DNA from: Thermoplasmata archaeon
GTDB taxonomy: Archaea > Thermoplasmatota > Thermoplasmata > Lutacidiplasmatales > UBA184
Length of the DNA stretch: 7,721 nucleotides
Direction: 5' to 3'
Assembly: GCA_030040625.1 (NCBI GenBank)
Contig: JASHTI010000161.1
Span: forward strand, 1 to 7,721
A model generated the notes under the pieces. It was not told the origin of the DNA. It searched no databases and saw only the letters and a list, made by a program, of their open reading frames with translations. Position 1 is the first letter of the stretch, and each line of letters opens with the position of its first letter. Positions 1 to 7,123 of the stretch are shown here, one piece after another. Made by a program: the position numbers and the translations under genes.

Positions 1-150
1 GCGGGCCTGGGCGACGACCCGGGCCTCGACCGCGCGGCGCGCCGGCAGCACCGCCCGGCTGGTACGGTCCCGGTCGACCCGGTCCTCCGCCAGCGCCGCA
101 CGAACGAGCCGCGCCACCGGGCCGCGGAGGGGCCCGCTCCGGCTCCGCAT
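1..150 (-). CDS. nadC: Probable nicotinate-nucleotide pyrophosphorylase (carboxylating), N-terminus only
   Basis: A reading frame opens with ATG at 150 and stays open for 50 codons to the left edge, so the gene is cut by the window. Its residues 17-49 read ALAEDRVDRDRTSRAVLP followed by an Arg/Ala/Val-rich stretch ending VVAQAR. This matches the N-terminal pattern of quinolinate phosphoribosyltransferase (L-x-E-D, then D-x-T-S, then a strand in which 'vaReeGvlaG' would follow). NadC makes nicotinate mononucleotide from quinolinate and PRPP in de novo NAD synthesis. The start lies only 6 bases after the stop of the ATPase gene, which suggests co-transcription. A weak GGAG lies about 12 bases upstream of the ATG. 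The usual D-L-G of the family is D-R-V here. The NadC-like protein ModD, linked to molybdenum use, is an alternative, because only the N-terminus is visible and a molybdoenzyme is nearby. The assignment is inference from a short match. Confidence 0.6.
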   Translation of the reverse strand, partial: MRSRSGPLRGPVARLVRAALAEDRVDRDRTSRAVLPARRAVEARVVAQAR

Positions 151-156
151 GCGCCG

Positions 157-2544
157 CTAGCGCTCCGCGGCTTCGAGGTCGTGCACGAGGCGGTCGAACT
201 CCCCGGCGACGTCCGGGCGGAGCGTCGCGAGGCTCTGGCGCCGGAGCTCGTCGACGCGGCGCCGGGCGCTCGCGAGGTCCCCGCGGGCGAACGACAGCTG
301 GGCGAGGCGGAGGACGACGTCCACCTCATCGGCCGGCGCCGCCAGCTCCCGGACGATCCGGTAAGCGTCCAGCAGGTCCGCCTCCGCCCGGTCGAACTCC
401 CGGCGGTCGAGGGCGACCTTGCCGGCGACGATCAGCGACTGCACGAGGCCGAACCGATCGCCGATCCGCTCGAGGATCTCGCGGGCGCGCCCGTTCGCCT
501 TGGCCGCCTCCTCGAGCCGGCCGATCTCGCGGAGCACGTCGGCCTGGTTGAACAGCGCCCAGCCGATCCGCCGCGGGTCGTGCGCCTCCTCCCCGAGCCG
601 GATCGCGGCGGCGAACTCCTCGAGCGCCTCCGCCGAGGCGTCGGTCCCCCGGGGATGGCTCGTCCAGAGCACGCCCACGAACAGGTGCGCGTAGGAGGCG
701 CCGCGCAGGTCGCCGAGGCGCGCGAGCGCCGCCGCCGCCTCCTGGCCCTCCGTCAGGGCCTCGTCCATGCGGCCGAGCATCCGCAGGACGCTCGCCCGGC
801 GCGCCTGGCCGAGCGCCACGGCCCGGACGTTGCCGGTGGCGCGGACGAGCCGCAGCTGCTCGTCGTGCTCCTGCAGCGCCTCCGGGTAGCGGCCGAGGTA
901 GAACAGCGCCTCGCCGCGCAGGTGGCGGAGGGCGGCGACGACCTGGGGCCGCTCCTCCAGCCCCGAGGAGGCGAGCAGGCGCGCGGTCGCCTGCTCGGCG
1001 GCCTTCCAGTCGCCGAGGTCGGTCTGCACCCGGGCGAGGAACGTCTCGGCGAGGACGCGGATCGGACCGGGGACGCGCCCGGCGAGCCCCGGCCGCTCGA
1101 GCTGACGGCGCAGGATCGCCTCGGCGTCCCGGAACTGGCCGGCCGCGTCGGCCTGCTCGGCGAGCTCGAGGACCAGCTCGGTCTCGGCGCCCCAGTCCTC
1201 GGGGGTGAGCCGTCGGAAGCTCTCCAGGGCGCGCTCGAGGTGGCGGCGCGCCTCCTCGGGAGCGTGCGCCGCGGCGGCGATGCCGGCGGCCGCCCGGTTG
1301 TAGCGGAGCGCCTTGTCGTCGACCCGGCCGAGGTAGAAGTGGCGGGCGAGCGTGTAGATCGTCCCGGCGTCCGCGGTGCCGGTCGCCTCCAGCGCCGCGC
1401 CGACGCGCCGGTGCAGGAGCCGGCGACGCGTCTCCGTGAGCCCGCCGTACAGCTCGAGACGGACCCGGTCGCTCGCGAAGACGATCCGCTCGTCCGGCCG
1501 CTCGAGGAGGAGGCCGCGGCCGACCAGGCGATCGAGGATCTCGGCGAGCCGCTCCTCGTCCTCCCCGCTCGCCTTCCACAGGACGTCGAACGGGACCTCG
1601 GGGCCGACGACCGCCGCGACGGCGAGGACGCGCTCCTCCTCCTCTCCGACGGGCGCGGCCGGCGGCCGCGGCCCGCCGGCGGGGGCGCCGTCGGCCGGCT
1701 CGCGCGCCGTCGGGAGCCGGGGGAGCCGCCGGTCGAACTGGAGGAGCAGCAGCGGGTTGCCGCCCGTCTCCGAGTGGCGGCGGGCGACCTCCTCGTCGGT
1801 GAACTCCCGGTCCGGCTCGCGGGAACGGAGGAACTCGGCGACCTCGCCCGAGGTGAGCGGACGGAGGAGGATCTCCCGCGCTTCGGTCGCCCGCTCGAAC
1901 TCCTCCAGACGGCCCCGGCGGGCGGCGGTGAGCTCGTCCAGCGGTCGGACCGTCGCCAGGATCCAGAAGGCGTGGTTCCGGAACTGGCGCGCCAGGAACT
2001 CGACGGCGTCGAGCGACGGATCGTCGGCCCGGTGAAGGTCCTCCAGCACGAGCGCCGTCGGGCCCTGACGGACGAACTCGCGGAACTGGCGGGCGAGCCC
2101 CTCCCAGAGCGCCTCCTGGCGACCCTCCGCCGGTTCGTTCGCCTCGCCGAGGGCGGCGAGGATCCGTTGCTCGACTCGGACCGGCTCGTGGGCGCTCTCC
2201 TCCAGACCCGGGGCGAAGCCGATCAGGACCTCCGGCGCGAGGTGGCCGCGCGGCTCCCGCTCGCCCCGTTCCCCGCGCTCCCGGGCGCGCTCGAGCGCGT
2301 CGCGGAGGATCTGGAACGGGGGCGGCGCATCGACCGCGATCGCCCGGCCCTCGAGGACCTGGATGCCGCGGACGCGCATCTCGTCGACGAGGTCGGTGAC
2401 GAGCGTCGACTTGCCCACCCCCGTATCCCCGACGAGCAGCGTGACCCCGCCGGCGCCCGCCCGGGCGTCCTCGTAGCGGCGGCGCAGCGCATCGACCGTC
2501 TCCAGCCGGCCGACGAAACCCGGCCGGCCGAGGTCGACGGCCAT
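157..2544 (-). CDS. STAND-type AAA ATPase with C-terminal TPR-like repeats
   Basis: A 795-residue protein whose layout fits the STAND / AAA_16 class of signalling ATPases related to MalT and the LuxR-type ATPases. Residues 10-13 read FVGR, the usual opening of this module. The Walker A loop is GDTGVGKST (39-47), the Walker B strand is LVLED (165-169), a sensor-like strand FWILATVRP lies at 193-201, and the GGNPLLL motif is at 261-267. A Pro/Ala/Gly linker (about 280-300) leads to a winged-helix-like region (about 301-385). From about 395 to the end the protein is helical, with repeated Ala/Gly/Tyr patterns of TPR type (for example near 545-562, 580-597 and 664-681). No C-terminal HTH, nuclease, TIR or membrane segment is visible, so the output is unknown. 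Such proteins usually sense a ligand through their repeats and oligomerise with ATP. The ATG at 2544 is preferred because FVGR follows directly; GGAG lies 10 bases upstream. It starts 19 bases after gcvT, which suggests shared transcription. Confidence 0.85.
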   Translation of the reverse strand: MAVDLGRPGFVGRLETVDALRRRYEDARAGAGGVTLLVGDTGVGKSTLVTDLVDEMRVRGIQVLEGRAIAVDAPPPFQILRDALERARERGERGEREPRGHLAPEVLIGFAPGLEESAHEPVRVEQRILAALGEANEPAEGRQEALWEGLARQFREFVRQGPTALVLEDLHRADDPSLDAVEFLARQFRNHAFWILATVRPLDELTAARRGRLEEFERATEAREILLRPLTSGEVAEFLRSREPDREFTDEEVARRHSETGGNPLLLLQFDRRLPRLPTAREPADGAPAGGPRPPAAPVGEEEERVLAVAAVVGPEVPFDVLWKASGEDEERLAEILDRLVGRGLLLERPDERIVFASDRVRLELYGGLTETRRRLLHRRVGAALEATGTADAGTIYTLARHFYLGRVDDKALRYNRAAAGIAAAAHAPEEARRHLERALESFRRLTPEDWGAETELVLELAEQADAAGQFRDAEAILRRQLERPGLAGRVPGPIRVLAETFLARVQTDLGDWKAAEQATARLLASSGLEERPQVVAALRHLRGEALFYLGRYPEALQEHDEQLRLVRATGNVRAVALGQARRASVLRMLGRMDEALTEGQEAAAALARLGDLRGASYAHLFVGVLWTSHPRGTDASAEALEEFAAAIRLGEEAHDPRRIGWALFNQADVLREIGRLEEAAKANGRAREILERIGDRFGLVQSLIVAGKVALDRREFDRAEADLLDAYRIVRELAAPADEVDVVLRLAQLSFARGDLASARRRVDELRRQSLATLRPDVAGEFDRLVHDLEAAER

Positions 2545-2563
2545 CCTCCGACCGCTCCGCCGC

Positions 2564-3745
2564 CTAGCCGCCGCCGGCGCGGGCCGCGGGAACGAACGGC
2601 AGCGGGACGACGTGCGCGGGCACGGCGCGGCCGCGCAGCTCGACGGCGAGCGTGGTGCCCGCCTGGGCGAGCGCGGAAGGCAGGTAGGCGAGCGCGATCC
2701 CTCGGCCGAGCGTCGGCGAGGGGCCGCCGCTGGTCGCCGTCGCGACCGGCCGGCCCTCGGACAGGATGGGGGTGCCGTGGCGCGGCACCGCCCCTGCCTC
2801 CTCGACGACCAGTCCGGCGAGGCGGACGGGGAGGCCCTTCTGACGCTCCTCTTCGAGCGCGGTGCGGCCCACGAACGGGTGATCGAACTCGACGAACCGC
2901 TCCTGTCCGGCCTCCAGCGGCGTCCGGTCCCGGTGGAACTCCTGCCCGGAGAGCAGGTAGCCCTTCTCCAGCCGGAGCGTGTCGCGGGCCCCGAGTCCGA
3001 CCGGCGTCGCTCCCGCCGCGACGAGCCGCTCGGCGAGCCGGTCCGCCGCCTCGGCCGGCACGAACAGCTCGTAACCGAGCTCGCCGGTGTAGCCGGTCCG
3101 GCTCACGAGCCAGTCGCGCGCCAGCGCCCCGGGGAACTCGAGCCCGAGCCGGCCCGCGGCCCCCGGCGGGGTGCCGTCGGCGGGGAAGAACGCCGCGCGG
3201 TAGAAGCCGAGCCCGCCCAGCGACCAGCCGAACGCCGACTCGAGGAGGGCGCGGGAGCGGGGTCCCTGCAGGGCGAGGAGCGCCACGCGGCCGTTCCACC
3301 GCTGGATCGTCGTGTCCGGGCCGCGGTGCTGCCGAAGGATCTCCTCGACCTCGCTCGCCCGGCCCGCGTTCGGAATGACGACGAACCGCCGGCCGCGGGG
3401 GTCGCCGTCGTCGATCCGGCTGATGAGCAGGTCGTCGACGATGGCGCCGGTCGACTCGAGGAGGAAGGTGTAGCGGACGCGGCCGGGGGCGAGCGCCTCG
3501 ACCCGCGCGGTCGTCCGGCGGCTGAGGAGCTCGGCGGCGTGGCCCCCCTCGACGGTGTAGATCCCCATGTGCGAGACGTCGAAGAGCCCGACCGCCTCGC
3601 GCACCGCCCTGTGCTCGGCGAGGATGCCGCCGTAGTACAGCGGCATCTCCCAGCCGGAGAACGGCACCAGGTGCGCGTGATGGCGCTCGTGGAAGTCGTG
3701 GAGCGCGGTCTTCGCGAGCGGCTCGGGCACGGCCCCGGCGGTCAC
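2564..3745 (-). CDS. gcvT: Aminomethyltransferase (glycine cleavage system T protein)
   Basis: A 393-residue protein, close to the usual 360-400 of GcvT. In the glycine cleavage system it takes the aminomethyl group from the lipoyl H protein, releases ammonia and passes methylene to tetrahydrofolate or an archaeal pterin, in the cytoplasm. Visible family motifs are FSGWEMPLYYG (29-39) with EHRAVRE and GLFDVSHMG (53-61), the catalytic-Asp segment GAIVDDL (100-106, D104 probably catalytic), LQGPRS (159-164), the folate-site motif SRTGYTGELGYELF (215-228), and GLGARDTLRLEKGYLLSGQE (250-269) followed by TPLEAG (275-280). The C-terminal domain continues to about 385. The GTG start at 3745 overlaps the purP stop as GTGA and has GGGGAGG 7 bases upstream; no better start exists, since farther upstream the frame lies inside purP. 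There is a short Pro/Gly/Ala insertion at about 189-200. No gcvH or gcvP is in the window, so the full glycine cleavage system is inferred only. A GcvT-like demethylase is less likely given the intact motifs. Confidence 0.94.
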   Translation of the reverse strand: MTAGAVPEPLAKTALHDFHERHHAHLVPFSGWEMPLYYGGILAEHRAVREAVGLFDVSHMGIYTVEGGHAAELLSRRTTARVEALAPGRVRYTFLLESTGAIVDDLLISRIDDGDPRGRRFVVIPNAGRASEVEEILRQHRGPDTTIQRWNGRVALLALQGPRSRALLESAFGWSLGGLGFYRAAFFPADGTPPGAAGRLGLEFPGALARDWLVSRTGYTGELGYELFVPAEAADRLAERLVAAGATPVGLGARDTLRLEKGYLLSGQEFHRDRTPLEAGQERFVEFDHPFVGRTALEEERQKGLPVRLAGLVVEEAGAVPRHGTPILSEGRPVATATSGGPSPTLGRGIALAYLPSALAQAGTTLAVELRGRAVPAHVVPLPFVPAARAGGG

Positions 3746-4899
3746 GTCAGGACCTCCCCGACGCGCCCGTCGCGCTGCGCCCGGGCGAGCTCGACGGCGA
3801 TCCGGCGTCCGCTGCTCATCGGCGACCTCCAGAGGGCGTTGCCGTACGGATGGCCGACGCCGAGATGAACGTTGGTTCCCCCGCCGATGCGGACGGCGAC
3901 GTCGAAGACGGTCGGGTGCTCGGTCTTGTCGAGGCAGGTCTGCAGGCAGAACGGGCCGATGATCCCCGGCGGGTAGCGCGCGCGGCTCGCCTCGACGAAC
4001 CGCTCGCCGAGCCGGAACACCTCCTCCAGCGCCGACTCGCGGACGGTGAGGCTGCCGTGGCCGACGACCGTGTACTCCGGCACCCGCGCGGACTCCGGCA
4101 GGGCGAGTTGCTGAGCCGCCGGCAACCGGACGAGCCCGTCGAGGTCGCTCTCCCGGCGCTCGTCGACACCGAGCAGCTCCAGCCCGTCCTCCCGCGGGAC
4201 GAGCGGCGAGAAGAAGAAGTTGAAGTTGAAGACCGGACCGACGATGTACTCCTCGATCCGCGCCGTGGCGAGGTCCTCGGCCCGGATCGTCCCGCGCGCG
4301 ATCAGCTGCGCGCTCTTGGTCCGGTACTCCTCCGGGCTCGCGACGGTGAAGAACCCCCGCTCGAGCCGGCGCTCGGCGTGGGGGAGCTTGACGATCGACA
4401 GCCGGTCGATCGCCTCCGGCGACGGGACCCGCCGCGGCGTGGGGACGCCGGCCCGCTCCAGCAGCGTGTAGTAGTTCTCCCGCTCGCTCCGCTCCTCGAT
4501 CCGGAGCATCGCGCGGCTCCCGAGGATCGGGACCCGGAGCTGGTCCTCGATGACGTCGAGCGGGACGTACGAGCTGAGGGCCCGGTTCGGCACGAGGATG
4601 GCGCGCCGGGCGCGGAGCCGCTCCTGGGCGGCCGGGGCGGCGAGGTCGGCGAACTTCGGATACGTCCAGACCTCGTCGACGCACCCGCGGAGGCGGGTGC
4701 CGTCCGGACCCCGGATCGTGCGGTAGTAGCGGGCGTAGGTCGCCTCCCGCCCGGCCTGCGCGAGCACGAGCGTCGGGAACCCCTCGGTCACCGCCCCGTC
4801 GGCGATGTCGAGCGCCGAGTGCGAACCGACGGCGGCGACCGTCGGCGCGCCCTCGTAGCCGGCCGCGATGGCGCGGACCTCAGCGAGGGGGAGCCCCAT
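3742..4899 (-). CDS. purP: FAICAR synthetase (formate-dependent AICAR formyltransferase)
   Basis: A 385-residue cytoplasmic ATP-grasp enzyme that uses ATP and formate to turn AICAR into FAICAR, the penultimate step of IMP synthesis in archaea. The N-terminal domain carries VGSHSALDIADGA (24-36) and the EGF segment (39-41), matching the archaeal PurP nucleotide-binding start. ILGSRAMLRIEER (125-137) follows. The ATP-grasp part has KLPHAERRLERGFF (171-184), EEYIVGPVFNFNFFFSPL (216-233), GVDERRESDLDGLVRLP (244-260), PPGIIGPFCLQTCLD (310-324) and RIGGGTN (337-343). Compared with the Methanocaldococcus jannaschii enzyme as I recall it, the glycine-rich ATP loop (GARGGRGYF-like) is HAERRLERGFF here, and the Glu before the ARVDGGTN-like motif is Asp333. 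These may mark a different PurP subgroup. The ATG at 4899 aligns with the family N-terminus but has no visible Shine-Dalgarno. The gene overlaps the upstream hydroxylase gene by 20 bases and gcvT by 4. Family membership is very secure; activity is inferred. Confidence 0.95.
   Translation of the reverse strand: MGLPLAEVRAIAAGYEGAPTVAAVGSHSALDIADGAVTEGFPTLVLAQAGREATYARYYRTIRGPDGTRLRGCVDEVWTYPKFADLAAPAAQERLRARRAILVPNRALSSYVPLDVIEDQLRVPILGSRAMLRIEERSERENYYTLLERAGVPTPRRVPSPEAIDRLSIVKLPHAERRLERGFFTVASPEEYRTKSAQLIARGTIRAEDLATARIEEYIVGPVFNFNFFFSPLVPREDGLELLGVDERRESDLDGLVRLPAAQQLALPESARVPEYTVVGHGSLTVRESALEEVFRLGERFVEASRARYPPGIIGPFCLQTCLDKTEHPTVFDVAVRIGGGTNVHLGVGHPYGNALWRSPMSSGRRIAVELARAQRDGRVGEVLT
3753..3759 (-). 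promoter_or_regulatory. Ribosome binding site deciding the GTG start of gcvT
   Basis: GGGGAGG on the minus strand, 7 bases before the GTG at 3745, within the last codons of purP. It is the strongest Shine-Dalgarno-like site seen in the window and fixes the gcvT start at the GTG that overlaps the purP stop. Confidence 0.7.
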
Positions 4900-7123
4900 C
4901 GGGCGGACCGGACGAGCGGGCCGCCTTAACGGCTCGGGCGACCCGCTCCGGCGAGAGCGGAAGCTCGGTCGGGTGCGCTCCGACGGCGTCCCGGACCGCG
5001 GCGGCGATCGTCGCGGGAACGGGCACGATCGGCGGCTCGCCGATCCCCTTCGCGCCGAACGGTCCGGCGCCCGGGAACCCCTCCACGAACGTCACCTCGA
5101 TCGGCGGCACCTCGCCGAGGGTCGGGATCCGGTAGTCGAGCAGGCCCGGGTTCGCGAGGCGGCCGTCCTCCGTCCAGACGGACTCCTCCGTCAGCGCGGC
5201 GCCGAGCCCCATCGCCACGCCGCCCTCGACCTGGGCCCGGGCCGACGCCGGGTCGAGCGTGACGCCGATGTCGTGGAAGGCGGCGTACCGAACGACCCGG
5301 ACCGCCCCGGTCCCGGCGTCGACGGCGACCTCGGCGACGTGCGCGGCCCCGGTGAAGTCCTGGTACGGGTAGAAGCTCCCCTCGAGAACGCGGGCGGCGT
5401 CGATCTCGTTCGCGGCGCCGAAGTGCCGGCCCTCGCTCGCCACGCCCCCGGCCGGCCGCTCCGCCTCGGTCAGGAGACGCGCGACGGGAATCTCTTCGCC
5501 GCCCGCGGGCCGGAGCACGATCGCATCGTCCCGGACCCCCAGCTGCACGGCGCCGCTCGCGCCGGCCCGCCGCGCCAGCTCGACGAGGAGGGCGCCGGCC
5601 GCCTCGTCCACGGCCCGGCCCAGGGCGCCGACCGTTCGGCTGCCGTAGACCCCCGAGTCGAACGGGGCGGCGGCGGTGCCGGCGTAGGCGACGCGGATCC
5701 GCTCGCGGGGGAGGCCGGTCCGTCGGTGCGCCACCTCGGCGAGCCCGACGAGCACGCTGCCGCTGCCGATCTCCCGCTCGCCCTGCTCGATGACGAGCTC
5801 CCCGGCGCTCAGCCGCAGCCGGGCCTCGCCGCCGGCCCCGGTGTTCGTCGACCAGAAGCCGAGCCCGATCCCGACGCCGTGACCGGCCCGGAGGCCGCCT
5901 CTCCATTCGGCGGCCCGGCGCCGGGCGGCCGTCAGAGCGGCGGCGAGGCCGAACGGACCGACCGCCTGCCCCAGCGGCGTCCGCGCCCCCTCGGTCCAGA
6001 GGTGCGTCGCGCGGAACTCGTCCGGGTCGAGCCCGCACCGGCGGGCGACCTCGGCGAGGTGCGACTCGGCCACGAACGCCGCCTGCGGGGCCATCGGGGC
6101 CCGGTGCGGCCCGAACGGCGGCTTGTTCGTGCGCACGGCGTAGCCCTCGACCTCGAACGTCTCGGTCCGGTACGGGCCGAGGAGGAATCCGATCGAGTAG
6201 CCGGTGGCGAAGTCGCGTCCCGGCAGTGAGGTGCCGATGTCCAGCAGGAGCCGGACCCGTCGGGCGACGATCCGGCCGTCCGTCACGCCGGTCTCGAGGC
6301 GGGCGACGAACGGCAGCGTCGAGCGACCGAGCAGGAACTCCTCCCGGTAGCTGAGGGCGAGGCGGACCGGCGCCCCGGCGGCGCGGGCGAGCAGGAGGGC
6401 GTACGGCTCCAGGACGGCCGCGCCCTTGCCGCCGAAGCCGCCGCCGACCCACGTCCCCTCGACCTCGAGCGCTCGTTCGGGGATCCCCAGGATCCCGGCG
6501 ACGTCCTCCCGGATCCCGAACGGCGTCTGGGTGCTCGTCCGCACCCGCCAGCGCCCGTCGCGGAACTCGCCGACGCAGGCGTGCGGCTCCAGCGGCACCT
6601 GGTGCACCCCCGAGGTTCGGTACGTCTCGGCGACGACGGTACGCGCCCCGGCCAGCCGGGCGTCGACGTCCCCGTGCCGGGCGCGCACGTGCGCGGCGAC
6701 GTTCAGCGAGCCGGCCGCCGCCGGGCCCGGCCACTCCGGGAAGATCGCCTCCAGGTCGGTGACCGGCGGACGGGCGTCGACCTCCACGCGGACCGCCCGC
6801 GCCGCCTCCCGGGCCCCGGCGAGCGTCGGGGCGGCGACGGCGGCGACCGGCTGCGCCGAGTAGATCACCTCGGAGGCGGGGAACGGGGGTCGCTCCGGCT
6901 CTCCCTGGGCGCCGTCGACCAGGCCGGCGACGTCCGGGGCGGCGATCGCAACGACCGACGGCCGGGCCCGCGCCGCCGACAGGTCGACGCGGAGGAGCCG
7001 ACCGTGCGGGACCGGCGCCAGGACCAGGGCGCCCCACCACATTCCCGGCACGGCGAGGTCGGTGCCGAACTCGGCGGCGCCGCGGACCTTGAGATCGGCG
7101 TCCGGCCGGGCCGCCGCGCTCAT
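4880..7123 (-). CDS. Xanthine dehydrogenase family protein, molybdopterin-binding large subunit
   Basis: A 747-residue large subunit of a CoxMSL-like molybdenum hydroxylase, which oxidises a C-H bond using water and passes electrons through [2Fe-2S] clusters to FAD. The N-terminal Ald_Xan_dh domain spans about 11-120 and the Mo-binding region the rest. Visible elements are STQT (197-200, Q199 at the place of bovine Gln767), GGGFGGKG (227-234), the substrate loop GPHRAPMAPQ (338-347, Arg341 at the place of bovine Arg880), YGSRTVGA (493-500) and FGAKGIGEPP (689-698) with the catalytic base Glu696. The CO dehydrogenase loop with Cys (AYRCSFR) is absent, so it is not a form I CO dehydrogenase. 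The purine-binding Glu of true xanthine dehydrogenases is Gly234, so the substrate cannot be named. The usual GQG pterin loop reads EIGSGS (451-456). ATG 7123 is chosen over ATG 7186 because it overlaps the small-subunit stop (ATGA), has GGGAG 8 bases upstream, and removes a non-homologous Arg-rich extension. No export signal is seen. Confidence 0.93.
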   Translation of the reverse strand: MSAAARPDADLKVRGAAEFGTDLAVPGMWWGALVLAPVPHGRLLRVDLSAARARPSVVAIAAPDVAGLVDGAQGEPERPPFPASEVIYSAQPVAAVAAPTLAGAREAARAVRVEVDARPPVTDLEAIFPEWPGPAAAGSLNVAAHVRARHGDVDARLAGARTVVAETYRTSGVHQVPLEPHACVGEFRDGRWRVRTSTQTPFGIREDVAGILGIPERALEVEGTWVGGGFGGKGAAVLEPYALLLARAAGAPVRLALSYREEFLLGRSTLPFVARLETGVTDGRIVARRVRLLLDIGTSLPGRDFATGYSIGFLLGPYRTETFEVEGYAVRTNKPPFGPHRAPMAPQAAFVAESHLAEVARRCGLDPDEFRATHLWTEGARTPLGQAVGPFGLAAALTAARRRAAEWRGGLRAGHGVGIGLGFWSTNTGAGGEARLRLSAGELVIEQGEREIGSGSVLVGLAEVAHRRTGLPRERIRVAYAGTAAAPFDSGVYGSRTVGALGRAVDEAAGALLVELARRAGASGAVQLGVRDDAIVLRPAGGEEIPVARLLTEAERPAGGVASEGRHFGAANEIDAARVLEGSFYPYQDFTGAAHVAEVAVDAGTGAVRVVRYAAFHDIGVTLDPASARAQVEGGVAMGLGAALTEESVWTEDGRLANPGLLDYRIPTLGEVPPIEVTFVEGFPGAGPFGAKGIGEPPIVPVPATIAAAVRDAVGAHPTELPLSPERVARAVKAARSSGPPDGAPPR

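Noticed and set aside
181..3378. A 1065-codon open frame on the plus strand, antisense to the ATPase and gcvT genes.
   Set aside because: It is a by-product of GC-rich codon use on the minus strand. Its translation is low-complexity Arg/Ala/Glu/Pro sequence with no recognisable motif, while the minus-strand frames carry clear families.
4205..4232. An AT-richer, repeat-like patch (gaagaagaag then ttgaagttgaag).
   Set aside because: It simply encodes the conserved Phe/Asn-rich FNFNFFF segment of PurP on the minus strand, so it is not a separate repeat.
4868..6229. A 453-codon plus-strand open frame opposite the molybdenum subunit gene, and a similar one at 3850-4929.
   Set aside because: Composition is the same Arg/Glu/Gly/Pro-rich shadow type, and the opposite strand encodes conserved active-site motifs.
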